The notes below the pieces were generated by a model. The model did not search any database and had not been told where the DNA came from. It saw nothing but the letters and a program-made list of their open reading frames with translations. DNA of 64,000 bases from an uncultured Oscillospiraceae bacterium (GTDB taxonomy: Bacteria > Bacillota > Clostridia > Oscillospirales > Oscillospiraceae): NCBI GenBank assembly GCA_910587505.1, contig CAJULD010000007.1, positions 28,287-92,286 on the forward strand, given 5' to 3'. Positions within the stretch are counted from its first letter, which is position 1. Every line of letters starts with the position of its first letter. The position numbers and the translations under genes were made by a program. Shown here in pieces: positions 1 through 8,356 of the stretch.

Positions 1-174
1 GCGTCCCAGCACCGGGTCGTAAAACACCACCCGGTAGCTGCTGTTGGCCTTGTATACGGCGGAGCGGGGAATAATCAGGAGGATCTCGCCGGAGCGTCCT
101 ACGCGGGCTCTGGCCTGACAGATGAGGGCGCCCGACTTTTCCTGAATGTCTGCCTTTTTGCATTTTTCAAACAT
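1..174 (-). CDS. N-terminal fragment of an unrecognised protein, possibly PilZ-like
   Basis: The first 58 codons of a minus-strand gene are visible and the rest lies beyond the left edge. The ATG at 174 is preceded by AGGAG (spacing about 13) and by a good sigma-A promoter at 245-273. The fragment starts MFEKCKKADI and continues as a beta-strand-rich stretch ending FYDPVLGR. There is no signal peptide or membrane segment. The short basic strands followed by VVFYDP recall the N-terminal part of PilZ/YcgR-type proteins, which would suit a place next to flagellar genes, but this resemblance is only an impression. The gene is divergent from flgM. Confidence 0.6.
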   Translation of the reverse strand, partial: MFEKCKKADIQEKSGALICQARARVGRSGEILLIIPRSAVYKANSSYRVVFYDPVLGR

Positions 175-244
175 AGACCGATCAAAGCTCCTATCATTCC
201 ATCCGGGGGCGGCGGCGCGCCCCGTGTTATACTCGCATTATATG

Positions 245-273
245 ATTATATCGGAAATGCGTCCGGCTTGCAA
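245..273 (-). promoter_or_regulatory. sigma-A promoter for the minus-strand gene at 1-174
   Basis: Read on the minus strand, TTGCAA (268-273) and TATAAT (245-250) are separated by exactly 17 bases. Transcription would start about 65 bases before the ATG at 174. The remaining bases between this site and flgM are AT-rich. They hold a G6/C6 hairpin near 319-335 and the candidate sigma-28 site listed next, with no further gene seen. Confidence 0.65.
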
Positions 274-386
274 TGGAATTTTTCAAAAGTTTTTTCTTTT
301 TTCGACAAACGGACCGGACCGGGGGGCGTCTCCCCCCAGGATTTTGCAAAAATTTTCTTCCGCCTCGTTATTTTTTCTGTTTCCGG

Positions 387-394
387 ACCGATAA
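387..394 (+). promoter_or_regulatory. candidate sigma-28 -10 element upstream of flgM
   Basis: ACCGATAA matches the sigma-28/SigD -10 consensus GCCGATAA in 7 of 8 positions. The -35 position 15 bases upstream (TTAT at 368-371) matches TAAA poorly. The bases that follow, CGATAAAAAAAGTACA, are nearly the same as those after the better sigma-28 site before fliD at 38316-38323. A sigma-28 promoter for flgM is known in related bacteria. Confidence 0.4.
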
Positions 395-484
395 AAAAAG
401 TACAAAGATGTCTATGCCTTTCCGGATGACATGGCCTGCGCGCCGGCCCGGTTCGGCCGGTACGATGATGGGAGGTCAGTTGCT

Positions 485-790
485 ATGCTGATTACAGGAA
501 CCGAGGGCTTTTTGCCCGTTCAGAAGAAGAACGCCGCCCGCCTGACGGGCGCGGCGGGGGACCGCCGAACGCAGGCGCGGGAGGGGCACTATGACCATGT
601 GGCCGTTTCCGCCGGACAGGACGGAAACCGCTTCCGGGAGATGGTGGCCAGCCTGTCTTACCAGGTGCGCACTTACAACACCACCGGGAAGATTCAGGAG
701 CTCCGCCGTCAGGTCAGCTCCGGCGAATACCGGATCGAGCCGCGGGAGACGGCGGCCCGGATGCTGCTGCTCATGGAGGAAGGCGAATGA
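485..790 (+). CDS. flgM: anti-sigma-28 factor FlgM
   Basis: A 101-residue protein that binds and inhibits sigma-28 until the hook is finished. The conserved C-terminal helices are visible from about residue 58 to 98, including the run KIQELRRQVSSGEYRI followed by a helix ending in MLLLMEEGE, as in other FlgM proteins. The N-terminal half is poorly conserved and likely disordered. The ATG at 485 was chosen because GGGAGG lies just upstream; an earlier in-frame ATG at 431 has no ribosome site. The stop overlaps the flgN start as ATGA. Its target, sigma-28, is encoded at 29441. Lying first in the late operon agrees with the Bacillus order. Confidence 0.9.
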   Translation: MLITGTEGFLPVQKKNAARLTGAAGDRRTQAREGHYDHVAVSAGQDGNRFREMVASLSYQVRTYNTTGKIQELRRQVSSGEYRIEPRETAARMLLLMEEGE

Positions 791-1233
791 TGGCGGGCGG
801 AAGCTGGGGGGAGTATCTGTCCCTGCTGGACACGCTGGGAGAAAAGCTGGAGGAGCTTACCGGGCTGGAGCGGACCAAGGCCCTGGCCGTGGGGCAAAGC
901 GACCTGGAGGGTCTGGAGGAGTGCATGAAGCGGGAGCAGGTGATGAGCCTGTCCCTGCGGGGTCTGGACCAGAAGCGGGAGAAGCTGCTTGCGGAGCTGG
1001 GCCTTACGGGGGTGCCCCTGCGGGAGCTGGCCGCGCACGCGCCGGATGACGTGCGTGCGGAGGTCAGGGCCGCCGTGGAAAAGCTGCGGGGGAAATACGA
1101 GCTGTTCCAGTCCGCCTCCAACGTGGCGCGCAATACGCTGGAGTGCAATCTGCATGCCATCGAGAAATTGCAGAAGGCTCATGAGATACAGCCGGAGGAG
1201 CGTTCCATCCGGCAGTCGGATTTCCGGGCGTAA
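787..1233 (+). CDS. flgN: FlgN-family export chaperone
   Basis: A 148-residue, almost wholly alpha-helical and Leu/Glu/Lys-rich protein with no signal peptide or membrane segment. It sits between flgM and flgK, where FlgN (YvyG) is always found in Firmicutes. FlgN is the cytosolic chaperone that keeps the hook-filament junction proteins FlgK and FlgL unfolded for the flagellar export gate. Residues 95-135 form the expected C-terminal amphipathic helix. The start overlaps the flgM stop (ATGA), so the two are translationally coupled. Identification rests on size, helical character and position, since this family is weakly conserved. Confidence 0.8.
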   Translation: MMAGGSWGEYLSLLDTLGEKLEELTGLERTKALAVGQSDLEGLEECMKREQVMSLSLRGLDQKREKLLAELGLTGVPLRELAAHAPDDVRAEVRAAVEKLRGKYELFQSASNVARNTLECNLHAIEKLQKAHEIQPEERSIRQSDFRA

Positions 1234-1278
1234 GAGCCCCGGAGGACTTTTTGGAATAAATAAAGGAGAAACTACAGT

Positions 1279-3936
1279 ATGGCTGTTCTCGGTACTTTCA
1301 GTTCCTTCACAACCGCCCGCCTGGGAATTTACGCCTCCCAGGCGTCGCTGAACGTGACGGGCAATAATATTGCCAACATCAACACCGCGGGCTATACCCG
1401 CCAGCGGATGGACCTGGTGAGCCTCTATCCCAGCGGCGCGGGGAAGTACGCCAACATGTTCGACCGGAACATCGGCTACGGCGTCCTTGCCCAGACCCGC
1501 ACCCAGCTGCGGGACCCCTTCCTGGATATCCGCTACCGCAATGAGAATACCAATCTGGCCGCCAACGCGGAGAAGTATAACGGACTCTACCAGCTCAGCC
1601 ACACCCTCGACGAGGTGAACAAGGGCACCGACAAGGACGAGGGCTACGGCGTGATTCAGGCCAATCTGAAAAACTTCGTCACAGCCCTGGAGAAGCTGCA
1701 CGGCAATGTGGGCTCCGCGGAGTTTGACCGGCAGGTCCGGGGCGAGGCGGAGTCTCTGGCAACCTTCTTCAACGAGGCGGCCAAGGCGCTGGAGAGCGTC
1801 TTTAAGGGCAAGGAGGAGGAGTTTACCCAGACCCTCAAGGAGACCAACGTGCTCCTCAACGACATCCGGGACCTCAACGAGCAGATCCGCACCGCGTCCA
1901 TCTACGGAGACACCGCCCTGGAGCTGCGGGACCGGCGGAACCTGGATCTGGATAAGCTCAGCGAGCTGATGCACATCAACGTGGAGTATTCCATGGAGCG
2001 CATCGACCAGTTTACCGAGGTGGAGAAGCTCACCGTCACCATCGCCAACAGCAGGGGCCCCGACGGCAAGCCCATCAAGCTCATCGACGGCATTTACGGC
2101 GCGCAGCTGAGCGTGCAGGACAGGGAGCCGCTGATGAATCCGAATTATGATCCGGTCAGGATCAACGCGGAGAAGGAAGCGGCGAGAAAACAGGCGGAGC
2201 AGGATAATCCCATTACAGAGAAGGACATTACTGATCTGGCAGATAATTTAAAAGCCGACATAGCAAAGGCCAACCCCATAGACAACGAATTCTGGACGAA
2301 GAGGCTGTCGGAGCTGGAAGAGCAGGAAGTCGCCAAAGCAACAAAAAAAGCGCTGGACAATCTGCCGGAGAACGCAACGGATACAGATAAAGAGGCCGCG
2401 ATTAAGCAGGCGGAAACAGAGGGGAAAGCAGAGGCGAACAAGTTACACCAGGCGGAGTGGGAGGCGGACATTGCTGCCCGGGCGGTAAAGGAAGCTAAAA
2501 AGCAGCTGAAAGAGGAGCAGCAGGAGATAATTGATGCTGCCGTCAAGGCGGTGGAAGAGGAGCAAATCAGGACTAACGGCAAATACTATAAAGTTGATCC
2601 GGATGGCAAACCCATTGATCCACCGGAGTTCACCAACGATCTTTACGTGACTGACCCTGTCACGGGCCTCCCTGAGAAGGATGCCGACGGCAACTACGTC
2701 TATAACGCGGCGACCTTTGAGAACGACAAATTCCTCCTTCAGGTGGAGCCTCTGAAGGACCGCCGGGACCGGCTGATGATCGATCCCAACACCGTCAGCA
2801 AGAAGAGCGAGGTGGTGGAGCTGGACGACACCACGCTGTACGGCAAAATTCAGTCCCAGCGGGAGCTGCTCACCGAGGAGGGCGAGTACGCCAGCAACGC
2901 GGACCTGAACAGAGGGGATGACGGCAAGACGGCGGACCCGCCCCGTCTGAGCGGTGACCCCGACGCCAGCACCAGGCGGGGCATCCCCTACTACCGGAAG
3001 GCGCTGGACAGTCTGGCCCGGCAGTTTGCCGAGGAGTTCAACCAGGCCAACCAGCTCCCGGCCACGACGGTGTACCAGATGAATCAGGCTACGGCGGGGA
3101 CGATTGCCGATACGGACACCTTTAAAGGGACAGACGGCAATCCCGTGAAGTATACCGACAAAGATGGCAATTTGCAGGACATTACGGTGAAGGATGTCAC
3201 CAAATCCGTCCAGCAGCAGAAGATGGACGAAAACGGCAAGCCTGTGGTGGATGCGAACGGCAACCCCGTCATGGAGGATGTGCGCGTCCCGTATACCCTG
3301 CAGGATGTGGTCGATGGCACTATCACGGAGGAAGAGTACGGCCAGGCCAGCGAGATGCTGAATATCCTGGCGCAGAAGGGCGCGAAGGACCCGCTCTACG
3401 AGTTCTATGACGGCGGCGTGCTGTTCAGCAACAACGGCAACACCAATGATCCCAGCGGCATCAACGCCTCAAATATTACCGTCTCCCACGGCTGGGCCAC
3501 CGAGACGGTCAATGTCCTCAACGACAAGCGGCCCGACAGCTACCGGGAGGACGGCACCGTCATCAAGCACTCCAGCCGCAACGACAACATCCGGCACATG
3601 ATTACCCTGTTTGATAAGAAGCTCGATTACAGCGCCAGGGATGTGCAGGGCGATTCCGCTGCAAAGGACCCGATCTTCAAGGGGTCCTTCCGGGAGGTGT
3701 ACACCACCATCGAGGGCATTCTGGGTACCGACCAGAACATCACCGAGGGCAAGATGAACAACTATCAGATCATGACGCTGAGCCTGGAGAACGACCGGCA
3801 GAGCGTGTCCGGCGTGGACCTGAACGACGAAGCCACCAGTATGATGCAGTTCAGCAAGTCCTATTCCGCGGCCTGCCGCCTGCTGACCACCATCGACTCC
3901 ATGCTTGATAAGCTCATCAACGGCACTGCGGTTTGA
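1279..3936 (+). CDS. flgK: flagellar hook-filament junction protein FlgK (enlarged)
   Basis: FlgK (HAP1) joins hook to filament and is exported through the flagellar gate. The N-terminus has the rod/hook signature with ANINTAGYTRQR near residue 40, and the C-terminus ends with the conserved helix containing SGVDLNDEA and a final leucine-rich repeat. At 885 residues it is far longer than the usual 480-600. The extra length is in the middle. Residues about 292-434 form a Lys/Glu/Ala-rich predicted coiled coil whose DNA is visibly more A-rich than the flanks, and a second variable stretch covers about residues 560-720. An AAAGGAG site precedes the ATG. Partner genes flgN and flgL flank it. Confidence 0.93.
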   Translation: MAVLGTFSSFTTARLGIYASQASLNVTGNNIANINTAGYTRQRMDLVSLYPSGAGKYANMFDRNIGYGVLAQTRTQLRDPFLDIRYRNENTNLAANAEKYNGLYQLSHTLDEVNKGTDKDEGYGVIQANLKNFVTALEKLHGNVGSAEFDRQVRGEAESLATFFNEAAKALESVFKGKEEEFTQTLKETNVLLNDIRDLNEQIRTASIYGDTALELRDRRNLDLDKLSELMHINVEYSMERIDQFTEVEKLTVTIANSRGPDGKPIKLIDGIYGAQLSVQDREPLMNPNYDPVRINAEKEAARKQAEQDNPITEKDITDLADNLKADIAKANPIDNEFWTKRLSELEEQEVAKATKKALDNLPENATDTDKEAAIKQAETEGKAEANKLHQAEWEADIAARAVKEAKKQLKEEQQEIIDAAVKAVEEEQIRTNGKYYKVDPDGKPIDPPEFTNDLYVTDPVTGLPEKDADGNYVYNAATFENDKFLLQVEPLKDRRDRLMIDPNTVSKKSEVVELDDTTLYGKIQSQRELLTEEGEYASNADLNRGDDGKTADPPRLSGDPDASTRRGIPYYRKALDSLARQFAEEFNQANQLPATTVYQMNQATAGTIADTDTFKGTDGNPVKYTDKDGNLQDITVKDVTKSVQQQKMDENGKPVVDANGNPVMEDVRVPYTLQDVVDGTITEEEYGQASEMLNILAQKGAKDPLYEFYDGGVLFSNNGNTNDPSGINASNITVSHGWATETVNVLNDKRPDSYREDGTVIKHSSRNDNIRHMITLFDKKLDYSARDVQGDSAAKDPIFKGSFREVYTTIEGILGTDQNITEGKMNNYQIMTLSLENDRQSVSGVDLNDEATSMMQFSKSYSAACRLLTTIDSMLDKLINGTAV

Positions 3937-3957
3937 TAAATAAGGAGGATTGATATT

Positions 3958-5526
3958 ATGGGTATGCGCGTGACCACCGGTATGGCCATGAATACCTACC
4001 GGTATAATTTGCAGAAATCCACATACAACGTGTCTGTTGCCCGCAACAGGGTGCTCACCGGCCGGCAGTTTGACAGCTTTGCGGCGGACCCCACCGCCGC
4101 CGCCCAGGCGTGGAAGATTCGCCGGGCCATGGTGGACAACGCCAACTACCAGGCCAACAACAGCGACACCTACAGCCGCTTCAATATTGGCTGGGCCACC
4201 ATGGGCATGATTAAGAAGGACCTGGAGAGCGAGGCCGACGCGGCCGACATCCGGGCCCGTCAGGACTCTACCGCCGGAGCCCGCGTCGATCTGGGCAAGG
4301 TGCTCAACGACACCGCCGAATCCGTTATCCAGGCCATGAACAGCGCCAAATTCGGCGACCACTTTGTCTTCTCCGGCGACGACGAGATGAACGCCCCCTT
4401 CAGCTGGAGCGACGACGGAAAGACGCTGTATTACCGGGGCGTGAACGTCAACGCGGGACTGATTCCCAACCCGGCGGACCCGAAGAACATTCCCGACTGG
4501 GCCAGGGACGCGGACGGGAATGCGCTCGGCCTGCGGGAAGAGGCGGACCTCCCGGAGGGGATGCCTGAGACCAGCGATGATCCCAATGAGCAGGCGTGGA
4601 TTGAGTATTATAAAGCTCAGAAAGCGGACCTGGAAGCCGGAGGAGGGAATCCTCCTACCCCGCCTGGGGGGAATGTCCCGGACTGGGCCAGTGATGGAAA
4701 TGGTGCTGCAATTCAATTGAAACTGGAAAAGAAGGTCCCCGAGGGAATGCCCGCTTCCAGCACGAATGATGTGGAACAGGCGTGGATCGACTATTATAAG
4801 GACCAGAAAAAGGACGCGGATGATCCGGCCTATACCGCTGTTTATCGCAAGCCCTCGGACCCGCCGGGCGACGCGTGGGGCGCTGTGGACAAATACGGCG
4901 TACCGGAGAAGGCGAAGAATGTAGACGAAACGGACGATGCCTACAATCGGGCATGGGCTGCCTATTACAGGGACAACGCCGACGTGCAGCGTCTGGAGGA
5001 GATGTCCGCGGAGTATGAGAACATCGACCTTGGCATGGGCCTCCAGGAGGACGCGAACGGCAAGCTCATCAACGGCACCGCCTTTGACCGCTCCATTCCG
5101 GGCATCAATATGCTGGGCTACGGCATCGACGAGGACGGCGACCCGGTGAACCTCGCCATGATTATGAAGCGTCTGGGAGAGATTTACAGCGCCTGCGATC
5201 CCACCACCGGCGCGTTTTCCAAAAACGAGGAAGAGGCCAGGAAGCTGGAGGAGGAGGCCGACCGGCTGCTGGACAAATATCAGGCTGCCACCGACCGCAC
5301 CAACGCCAGCTACACCGATATAGAGACCAAAGCCCATTACCTCCAGCAGAACCAGGCCCGTCTGAAGCTCCAGGGCGACTATCTCCAGGAGGAGCGGGAA
5401 AACATCGAGAACGTGGACCTGGCGGACGCCATCACGGAGTTCTCCTGGGACTACTACTGCTACAGCGCGGCGCTGAAGGTAGGCACCCAGCTGCTCAGCC
5501 AGTCTTTGATTGATTATATGAACTGA
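3958..5526 (+). CDS. flgL: flagellar hook-filament junction protein FlgL (enlarged)
   Basis: FlgL (HAP3) is the second junction protein, lying between FlgK and the filament. The flagellin-like N-terminal helix starts MGMRVTTGMAMN, and the C-terminal helix (about residues 425-520) contains the flagellin-like heptads. The ATG at 3958 follows AAGGAGG at good spacing. At 522 residues it is longer than the usual 300 or so. The excess is a central insert (residues about 160-345) holding two tandem copies of a 49-residue unit (residues 176-224 and 238-286) joined by a Gly/Pro linker, and a third weak copy. The insert should face outward. Confidence 0.92.
   Translation: MGMRVTTGMAMNTYRYNLQKSTYNVSVARNRVLTGRQFDSFAADPTAAAQAWKIRRAMVDNANYQANNSDTYSRFNIGWATMGMIKKDLESEADAADIRARQDSTAGARVDLGKVLNDTAESVIQAMNSAKFGDHFVFSGDDEMNAPFSWSDDGKTLYYRGVNVNAGLIPNPADPKNIPDWARDADGNALGLREEADLPEGMPETSDDPNEQAWIEYYKAQKADLEAGGGNPPTPPGGNVPDWASDGNGAAIQLKLEKKVPEGMPASSTNDVEQAWIDYYKDQKKDADDPAYTAVYRKPSDPPGDAWGAVDKYGVPEKAKNVDETDDAYNRAWAAYYRDNADVQRLEEMSAEYENIDLGMGLQEDANGKLINGTAFDRSIPGINMLGYGIDEDGDPVNLAMIMKRLGEIYSACDPTTGAFSKNEEEARKLEEEADRLLDKYQAATDRTNASYTDIETKAHYLQQNQARLKLQGDYLQEERENIENVDLADAITEFSWDYYCYSAALKVGTQLLSQSLIDYMN
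4483..4815 (+). repeat. tandem 49-residue repeat inside FlgL
   Basis: Two in-frame units, 4483-4629 and 4669-4815, align without gaps with 27 of 49 residues identical. Shared landmarks are PDWA, PEGMP and EQAWI followed by YYK. A more diverged third unit seems to follow near 4850-4985. The repeats lie in the part of FlgL expected to be exposed on the filament surface. Confidence 0.75.
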
Positions 5527-5584
5527 TTTGTGTGTTCACGGGAATTCCGGTGAAATATAAGTAGAAGGGAGTGCGCGTTGCGCC

Positions 5585-6190
5585 ATGAAACCGCTGATTG
5601 AGATCACCACAGTGCCGATTCAGATCGAGATGAAGACCACCAATGCCAAGCTGGAATATGCCAGGGGCACGGCGGAGATGGAGATTTCCAGGGACAAGGG
5701 CGGCCTCCAGATCAGGAGTCGTCCCATCCGGGTTAATATTGACACCTTCGAGGCCCGCAATTCCATCACCCCCACTCTGGCCCGCAGTCAGGAGCAGAAC
5801 GCTCAGAAGGGGCGGCAGGCGGCCTATACCGCCACCGCCACCTTTGCCCAGCAGGGCAATCTGATGATGCAGACCAAGCTGGGGGAGGAGGTCATCACCA
5901 GGTTCTCCAGGGATTCTCTGCTGGAGGGCGTGCAGGACGTGGGATTGCAGTTTCTGCCTTCCACGGGTCCGGAGATCACCTGGGATGTGGGGGAGATGAA
6001 CATCCGCTACGAGATGGATAAGCTGAATTTCGACTGGAAGATCGGCGGAGGCAGCTTTGAGTTCACTCCCGGCGACATTGAATTTACCGTGACCCAGCGG
6101 CCGGAGGTTATCGTCAAATATGTGGGCGGACCCATCTATGTTCCGCCCTCTGCCGACCCCAACTATGAGCCGGTGGATGTGAAGGCGTAA
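5585..6190 (+). CDS. yviE: DUF6470/YviE family protein
   Basis: A 201-residue soluble protein with no signal peptide. It begins with beta strands (LIEITTVPIQIE) and ends in a beta-rich domain. It resembles YviE of Bacillus, a conserved protein of unknown function, and sits in the same place between flgL and fliW. The run RPIRVNIDTFEARNS near residue 45 is typical of the family. The ATG at 5585 follows a purine-rich region (AGAAGGGAG). No catalytic motif is visible. Synteny and sequence together make the family assignment good, but the role is unknown. Confidence 0.8.
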   Translation: MKPLIEITTVPIQIEMKTTNAKLEYARGTAEMEISRDKGGLQIRSRPIRVNIDTFEARNSITPTLARSQEQNAQKGRQAAYTATATFAQQGNLMMQTKLGEEVITRFSRDSLLEGVQDVGLQFLPSTGPEITWDVGEMNIRYEMDKLNFDWKIGGGSFEFTPGDIEFTVTQRPEVIVKYVGGPIYVPPSADPNYEPVDVKA

Positions 6191-6205
6191 GCGGGAGGAA
6201 AACGC

Positions 6206-6655
6206 GTGCTGCTGCAAACCAAGTATTTCGGCCAGGTGGAATGTCCGGAGGAGCACCTGCTGCACTTCGAGAGAGGACTGTTCGGCTTTGAGGAGGAGAA
6301 GGAATTCTGCCTCCTGCCCTTTCAGGGCAGCGAGGGGAGCCTGCTCTGCTTTCAGAGCGCGTCCACGCCTCATCTGGCCTTTGTGGCCATGAATCCCTTT
6401 TCCCTGAAGCCGGATTACGCCCCCCTCCTGACGGCGGAGGAGCTGCGCTCTCTTGACGCGGCGCGGAGCGAGGAGCTGTGCTTTTACGCGCTGTGCGTGG
6501 TGCGCAGTCCGGTGGAGGAGAGCACGGTGAACCTGCGCTGTCCCATCGCCGTCAACGACCGGACCGGAAGGGCCATGCAGGTCATTCTGGAGACGGGGGA
6601 TTACCATATGCGCCACCTTCTGTCGGAATTCGGGAAGGGGGGCGTCCCATGCTGA
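6206..6655 (+). CDS. fliW: flagellar assembly factor FliW
   Basis: A 149-residue beta-rich protein. FliW binds flagellin and also antagonises CsrA, linking flagellin secretion to flagellin translation. Family marks are visible: the N-terminal strand with KYFGQ, the stretch FERGLFGFEE near residue 28, and the C-terminal part with LRCPIAVNDRTGRAMQ. The start is GTG at 6206, chosen because GGGAGGAA lies 7 bases upstream. The last codons overlap csrA by 7 bases, which suits proteins that act as a pair. Flagellin, the third partner, is not found downstream, unlike in Bacillus. Confidence 0.92.
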   Translation: MLLQTKYFGQVECPEEHLLHFERGLFGFEEEKEFCLLPFQGSEGSLLCFQSASTPHLAFVAMNPFSLKPDYAPLLTAEELRSLDAARSEELCFYALCVVRSPVEESTVNLRCPIAVNDRTGRAMQVILETGDYHMRHLLSEFGKGGVPC

Positions 6656-6885
6656 TCCTTCAGCGGAAGGCGGGGGAATCCCTGACCATTGGAGACGAGA
6701 TTGAAATTTCGGTCCTGTCCGTGGAGGCCGGCCGGGTACGGCTGGCGATCCAGGCGCCGAAAAGCGTGCCCATCCTTCGCAGCGAGCTGAAAATCGCGGC
6801 GGAGGTCAACCGGGAGGCTGCCGGCGAGGAGGTTTCCCCCCTGGCCCTGCTGGACGTCCTGCGGGACGCGGGCGGGAAGGAGTAG
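6649..6885 (+). CDS. csrA: carbon storage regulator CsrA
   Basis: A 78-residue RNA-binding regulator. The start MLILQRKAGESLTIGD and the central IEISVLSVEAGRVRLAI are typical CsrA, forming the beta strands that bind GGA motifs in mRNA leaders. The alanine/glutamate-rich C-terminal tail (residues 50-78) is helical, as usual. It overlaps fliW by 7 bases, so translation is probably coupled. In Bacillus, CsrA represses flagellin (hag) translation and is titrated by FliW. Here a terminator follows and no flagellin gene is next to it, so the target must lie outside the window or differ. Confidence 0.95.
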   Translation: MLILQRKAGESLTIGDEIEISVLSVEAGRVRLAIQAPKSVPILRSELKIAAEVNREAAGEEVSPLALLDVLRDAGGKE

Positions 6886-6912
6886 GGGGAACGGGCCGCC
6901 ATATTGTCATAG

Positions 6913-6958
6913 AGCGTCCACTGGCTTCATAGAATGGAGCCGTGGACGCTTTCCTTTT
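6913..6958 (+). terminator. terminator after csrA
   Basis: A hairpin with the stem AGCGTCCAC/GTGGACGCT plus a short GGCT/AGCC helper stem closes the late operon and is followed by TTCCTTTTGT. The next 140 bases are AT-rich and lead to the flgB promoter. Confidence 0.75.
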
Positions 6959-7103
6959 GTCTTCCCCGGGCCCGGCGGGGTGCAGGAAAGGGCTGCCTGC
7001 CGGAAGGTTTGACAGCTTTTGGAAAAATTTTTGGATAACCATCAAAAAGTACCGGCCGAAATTGACAGATTATAGATAAATTCGACAATTTTTGATTTTT
7101 GTC

Positions 7104-7132
7104 TTGCGCAAAAGAGCAAAATGTATTATACT
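7104..7132 (+). promoter_or_regulatory. sigma-A promoter of the fla/che operon
   Basis: TTGCGC (7104-7109) and TATACT (7127-7132) are 17 bases apart. Transcription would start near 7139, giving a leader of about 150 bases before flgB. The leader contains a 9-bp hairpin (7203-7211 with 7216-7224) and several GGA triplets, which are the core of CsrA sites. A TTGACA at 7062-7067 has no convincing -10 partner. Confidence 0.7.
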
Positions 7133-7285
7133 GAATGCACTTGTTTATCGGTGTTGAGAGGACGGGGAGGGGGTGTTTTCGCCCGCTCCGGGGAGAAAAT
7201 GTTCCCGTTTCCCCTGAAACGGGAGCTGATTCAGCGCAGTTTTTGACACAAAAGGCGCTTTTTAGCCGGGATGGAGGATTGCACC

Positions 7286-7678
7286 ATGTCAGATTTCTTT
7301 ACATCCAACTCCATGATTATGTTGGAACGTGCGGCCAACTTTCAGTGGGTGAAGCAGCGGACAATTCTGAACAATATATCCAACGCGGAAACCCCCAACT
7401 ATAAGACCAGGTACGTCACCTTTGAGGAAGCGCTGCGCGCCGGTGTCCGGAACGCCGCCCAGGCCGGCGCGCCGGCGGGCAGCATGCGCTCCGTTCTCCG
7501 CACCGCCATACCGGTGGTCCACGACGCGGAGGACGAGTCGGCCCGGATGGACGAAAACGGCGTCAACGTGGCCGAGCAGTCCATGGAGCTGGTGCGCAAC
7601 GCTTATCAGATTCAGCATGTTTACCGGGCGATCAACAGTGATATGTCCCGCCTGATTATGGCCATCCGCGGCCAGTAA
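7286..7678 (+). CDS. flgB: flagellar basal-body proximal rod protein FlgB
   Basis: A 130-residue rod protein. It shows the axial-protein N-terminal motif as QRTILNNISNAETPNYKTRYV (residues about 23-43), split here only by family variation, and a C-terminal helix with AYQIQHVYRAINSDM. FlgB polymerises with FlgC, FlgF and FlgG above the MS ring. The ATG at 7286 was chosen because GGAGG at 7274-7278 is well spaced for it; an ATG at 7271 would overlap that site. This is the first gene of the fla/che operon and is followed by flgC and fliE, the usual order. Confidence 0.93.
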   Translation: MSDFFTSNSMIMLERAANFQWVKQRTILNNISNAETPNYKTRYVTFEEALRAGVRNAAQAGAPAGSMRSVLRTAIPVVHDAEDESARMDENGVNVAEQSMELVRNAYQIQHVYRAINSDMSRLIMAIRGQ

Positions 7679-7738
7679 GCGGCGCGGGCGGGAGAACCGT
7701 TCCCGAAGGGGAACCCGGACAGATAAAGGAGAGCGCGT

Positions 7739-8209
7739 ATGGCATTTCTCAGCAGTATAAACATCATCGGCTCCGGTATTACCGCCCAGCATCTGCGGCT
7801 GGACGTAATCAGCGAGAACGTGACGAACATCAACACCACCCGTACCGGGGAAGGAGGACCCTACCGCCGGAAGGTAACGGTGCTGCAGGCGCAGGACGGA
7901 CGCAACACCTTCCGGGAGGCCATGATGCGGGCCCAGCTTTTCCGCAACGGCCTGGTCAGAAACGTGGGCCACGAGGTGACCGGCGGCGTGAAGGTGGTGG
8001 ACATCGGGGAGGATACCTCCGACTTCAAGCTGAAGTACGATCCCACGGATCCGGACGCCAACGAGGAGGGCTATGTGGAGCTGCCCAATGTGGATCTGGT
8101 GAAGGAGATCACCGATGCCATGGCCGCCAGCCAGGCGTATTCCGCCAACGTTACGGCGTTTAATGTGCTCAAGAGCGTAGTCAGCGCCGGTCTGGAAATT
8201 GGCAGATAG
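7739..8209 (+). CDS. flgC: flagellar basal-body rod protein FlgC
   Basis: A 156-residue proximal rod protein. The N-terminal motif with SENVTNINTTRT (residues 24-35) and the C-terminal helix with SQAYSANVTAFNVLKS are typical of FlgC. An AAAGGAGAG site precedes the ATG. A 147-base stretch follows before fliE in which no gene or clear hairpin was seen. Confidence 0.93.
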   Translation: MAFLSSINIIGSGITAQHLRLDVISENVTNINTTRTGEGGPYRRKVTVLQAQDGRNTFREAMMRAQLFRNGLVRNVGHEVTGGVKVVDIGEDTSDFKLKYDPTDPDANEEGYVELPNVDLVKEITDAMAASQAYSANVTAFNVLKSVVSAGLEIGR

Positions 8210-8356
8210 AGATAGACAGAGAGATGGGTCTGGTCGATGAAAGCAGCAGGTCGGCGGGCCCAATTCTCCATGTTTTGGGAGGCGTTGGGAATGCCTTCCA
8301 GAAGCCGTTTCCGGCCATAAAAACGTACAATATCTGAACATCTGAAGGAGTTTGCT

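Noticed and set aside
7133..7285. c-di-GMP riboswitch in the flgB leader
   Set aside because: The conserved GEMM core sequence was not found. Only a simple hairpin and GGA triplets are present.
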